From assembly GCA_016764015.1 (NCBI GenBank), contig JAESSR010000274.1:1-8882 (forward strand): a DNA stretch of 8,882 nt. The letters run 5' to 3'. Shown here one piece after another: positions 6,904 through 8,882 of the stretch. How positions within the stretch are numbered: position 1 is the stretch's first letter; each line of letters starts with the position of its first letter. The DNA is from Phycisphaerales bacterium. GTDB taxonomy: Bacteria > Planctomycetota > Phycisphaerae > Phycisphaerales > UBA1924. A model generated the notes under the pieces. That model did no database searches and was not told the DNA's origin. It saw only the letters and a program-made list of their open reading frames with translations. Made by a program: the position numbers and the translations under genes.

Positions 6904-7509
6904 TTAGTCTTCGAGCATGTCGCCCGAGCGACCGCGGACTTGGGCGCTGCCGGTGTCGAGGAGCCCGTCGCGCATCTTGCGGAGCTGTGCCTGGATCGAA
7001 GCATCGATGAGCTGATCGCCCATGCGGAGTTTGATGCCTCCGAGCATGCCCGAGTCGGTGTAAGGGTGCATGATGACCTCTTTACCGAGCGACTCAGAGA
7101 GTTGCTTACGGACAGATTCGAGTTCGCCTGCACCGATCGGGGTCGCGGTGAAGACATCGACTTCGATGCGTCCAAACTGGCTCTGAACAAGTTCGTCCAT
7201 TGCTACTGCAATCTGCGAGAGGTTCGCCAGGCGACCCTTACGATTGAGTTGACGCAGGAAGTTGAGTGTCAAGGGCGAAACCTTGCCGTCGAACATGCGT
7301 TCGAGCGATGCGTCGCGTTTACCCGAGTCAATCAGGCGCGAGGCGAGCAGCTCAGAGAATGCACGGTCGTTGCGTGCGATCTCGACGATGTCTTCGAGTT
7401 CCCCAAGGATGGATTCAGCATTTTCTTGCCCTTCTTGCTGAGCGAGCTCGAAGAGGCTCTTGGCGTAGACTTTGGCAAGGGCGCTAGGTTGTGCTTCGAT
7501 CAATGGCAT
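6904..7509 (-). CDS. atpH: ATP synthase F1 subunit delta
   Basis: Delta (OSCP in mitochondria) sits on top of the alpha/beta hexamer and ties it to the b-subunit stalk. The product has 201 residues, slightly longer than the common 175-185. The N-terminal six-helix domain starts AKVYAKSLFELAQ (12-24) and contains NFLRQLNRKGRLANLSQI (83-100). The most conserved block is the C-terminal GGIKLRMGDQLIDASI (157-172), followed by the amphipathic helix QAQLRKMRDGL and an extra polar tail (about 184-201). GGAG lies six bases before the ATG. It is the last gene of the operon, 57 bases after atpF. In most bacteria atpA follows directly; here a terminator does. Identification is firm from the C-terminal motif and from position. 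Confidence 0.94.
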   Translation of the reverse strand: MPLIEAQPSALAKVYAKSLFELAQQEGQENAESILGELEDIVEIARNDRAFSELLASRLIDSGKRDASLERMFDGKVSPLTLNFLRQLNRKGRLANLSQIAVAMDELVQSQFGRIEVDVFTATPIGAGELESVRKQLSESLGKEVIMHPYTDSGMLGGIKLRMGDQLIDASIQAQLRKMRDGLLDTGSAQVRGRSGDMLED

Positions 7510-7566
7510 GGGTATCTCCCGGACTCAGCGGCGTGTTTTACAACGCAGCCGAGCAGTTGTGTTCGA

Positions 7567-8145
7567 TTAGCAGTTGACCGACTTCATTTCAGCGAGTGAT
7601 TCGTCCATGAGCTTCTGCTGGTCGTCAACAGTCACTTCACGGGCAAGAATCTTGCCAGCCATCGCGGTGGCCAGGTTCACTGATTCGGTGTAGAGCTCAT
7701 TGAGTGCTTGCTTCTTGGCTGCGTCGATATCAGCAACAGCTTTTTCACGCATGGCTGCGAGCTCTGCGTCGGCGGTTGCCTTGAGGTTCGCAGCGAGTGA
7801 TGCCTGCTGTGCCTTGGTGTCTTCAAGCATCTTCTGTGATTCAGCACGGGCGTCGGCAAGGTTCTGCTCGTACTGGGCGAGTGCTTCCTTGGCCTGCTTG
7901 CGTGCGTCCTCGGCTGCAGCGATCTCACCAACGATCTTCTCGTTGCGTTCGTCAAGCCCGGCCACGATCTTGGGCCAGATCATCGTCGCTGAGATGCCCG
8001 CGACAATCAAGAAAAGGATGATCGCGGTCATGCCAGGGATAATGCCAGCGCTTGGTTTTTCAATTACCGAGGCCTTGTCGGCAGCCAGTGCAACTGAACT
8101 CATCGCAGAGACAGCAAGGATTGTCATGAATGTGAAACGCTTCAT
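7567..8145 (-). CDS. atpF: ATP synthase F0 subunit b, with N-terminal signal peptide
   Basis: Subunit b forms the peripheral stalk that holds F1 still against the rotor. The 192-residue product has a signal-like N-terminus (Lys2-Arg3, hydrophobic core about 4-15, ending VALA before Ala22-Asp23), a short tail, one membrane helix (about 35-57), then LDERNEKI (64-71) and a long charged coiled coil to about residue 165, as the b family requires. Cleavage after Ala21 would leave a mature protein of about 171 residues, close to the usual 156-170. The start at 8145 is supported by GGAG nine bases upstream; the open frame continues to 8214 but that part overlaps the intergenic hairpins. It lies between atpE and atpH. 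The b identity is firm from topology and order; signal cleavage is inferred from the pattern only. Confidence 0.93.
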   Translation of the reverse strand: MKRFTFMTILAVSAMSSVALAADKASVIEKPSAGIIPGMTAIILFLIVAGISATMIWPKIVAGLDERNEKIVGEIAAAEDARKQAKEALAQYEQNLADARAESQKMLEDTKAQQASLAANLKATADAELAAMREKAVADIDAAKKQALNELYTESVNLATAMAGKILAREVTVDDQQKLMDESLAEMKSVNC

Positions 8146-8166
8146 AAGAAGTTCTCCGATTAAGAG

Positions 8167-8179
8167 TCCCATCATGGGA
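8167..8179 (-). promoter_or_regulatory. Small hairpin just before the atpF ribosome site
   Basis: TCCCA (8167-8171) pairs with TGGGA (8175-8179) around TCA. On the minus strand it lies a few bases upstream of the atpF Shine-Dalgarno sequence (about 8154-8158). A five-pair hairpin is weak and may be chance, but it is well placed to influence ribosome access. Confidence 0.3.
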
Positions 8180-8200
8180 TCTTTGATTTCGTGTACAAAG

Positions 8201-8232
8201 CCAACCCAGAGCATGTTTCAGCTCTGGGTTGG
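8201..8232 (-). promoter_or_regulatory. Strong 12-bp intercistronic stem-loop between atpE and atpF
   Basis: CCAACCCAGAGC (8201-8212) is perfectly complementary to GCTCTGGGTTGG (8221-8232), with an eight-base loop. It begins 10 bases after the atpE stop codon. No T-run follows on the minus strand, so it is unlikely to be a full terminator. It is more likely an mRNA 3'-end stabiliser or processing site that raises atpE mRNA over atpF and atpH. The pairing is seen directly; the role is inferred. Confidence 0.75.
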
Positions 8233-8242
8233 TGAAGTTTGA

Positions 8243-8764
<522 letters not shown>

Positions 8765-8882
8765 TCACGCAAGCCCTGCCTCGGCAAGGTCGTGTGCGGT
8801 TTCGTGCTCACCATGATGCGCCAGAAGCGAGATGAACACGGTGGTGAGGAACATAAATACGAATGCCTGCAAGAACGAGACA
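8765..8882 (-). CDS. atpB: ATP synthase F0 subunit a, C-terminal end (partial)
   Basis: Only the last 38 codons are inside the window; the gene continues past the right edge. Subunit a is the membrane stator that holds the two proton half-channels against the c ring. The visible part begins VSFLQAFVFMFLTTVFISLL, which matches the last membrane helix of AtpB (E. coli has LQAFIFMVLTIVYLS): the conserved Gln is kept and the usual Tyr is Phe. After the helix comes a short His/Glu-rich tail (AHHGEHETAHDLAEAGLA) ending at TGA, 8765-8767. The order atpB-atpE-atpF-atpH confirms the identity. The tail is longer than that of E. coli by about a dozen residues and would face the periplasm. Confidence 0.9.
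   Translation of the reverse strand, partial: VSFLQAFVFMFLTTVFISLLAHHGEHETAHDLAEAGLA

Noticed and set aside
7528..7556. Imperfect inverted repeat (CGGC...GCCG) between atpF and atpH
   Set aside because: Only four continuous pairs plus a bulge and no T-run; not distinguishable from chance.
6889..7599. Open frame of 236 codons on the plus strand opposite atpH
   Set aside because: It covers atpH and the end of atpF in reverse and runs through the operon's terminator; its residues mirror the bias of those genes.
8146..8214. 23 extra N-terminal codons of atpF
   Set aside because: They overlap the intercistronic hairpin region, have no ribosome site, and would bury the signal peptide that starts at 8145 behind a ribosome site placed for that ATG.
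7700..8242. Ala/Ser-rich open frame on the plus strand opposite atpF
   Set aside because: It is the reverse reading of the coiled-coil codons of atpF and shows only low-complexity composition.

Overview
This window looks like ordinary chromosomal housekeeping DNA from a free-living Gram-negative-type bacterium. I see no phage, insertion sequence, CRISPR array, RNA gene or toxin-antitoxin module. The genes are bacterial in type: a divergent FabI, an endonuclease-type MutL, and ATP synthase membrane subunits with Sec-like signal peptides. Together these bring to mind Planctomycetota (perhaps Phycisphaerae), but that is an impression from recall, not something the sequence proves. The DNA is strikingly rich in GATC.

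Layout. Positions 40-1249 lie on the minus strand: fabI (enoyl-ACP reductase), followed by a small acidic protein I do not recognise. A 78-bp divergent promoter region separates fabI from nadC and birA on the plus strand (1328-3123; quinolinate phosphoribosyltransferase and a biotin-protein ligase without a DNA-binding domain). birA runs tail to tail, one base apart, into a HIT-family hydrolase gene (3125-3577, minus). That gene diverges from mutL (3697-5589, plus). mutL in turn meets pgk (5594-6799, minus) tail to tail, four bases apart. From 6904 to the right edge, minus strand, lies the end of an ATP synthase operon in the order atpB (3' end only), atpE, atpF, atpH, closed by a clear Rho-independent terminator upstream of pgk.

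How the genes fit together. BirA would attach biotin to acetyl-CoA carboxylase, whose product feeds the fatty-acid cycle finished by FabI; NadC supplies NAD, the cofactor family used by FabI. MutL is a mismatch-repair protein with a clamp-binding motif and a mostly intact endonuclease site. PGK makes ATP in glycolysis. AtpB/E/F/H make the membrane rotor and stator of the F-type ATP synthase.

Most interesting features. (1) AtpE (c subunit) and AtpF (b subunit) both begin with a signal-peptide-like sequence, and AtpE carries an Ala/Glu-rich spacer before its first ring helix. (2) Strong RNA stem-loops lie on both sides of atpE, the subunit needed in most copies. (3) The ATP synthase operon ends after atpH, so the alpha, gamma, beta and epsilon genes must be elsewhere. 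(4) GATC is several-fold over-represented. (5) MutL has Asn in place of the last Glu of its endonuclease motif. I found no clearly new system; these are unusual variants of known genes.
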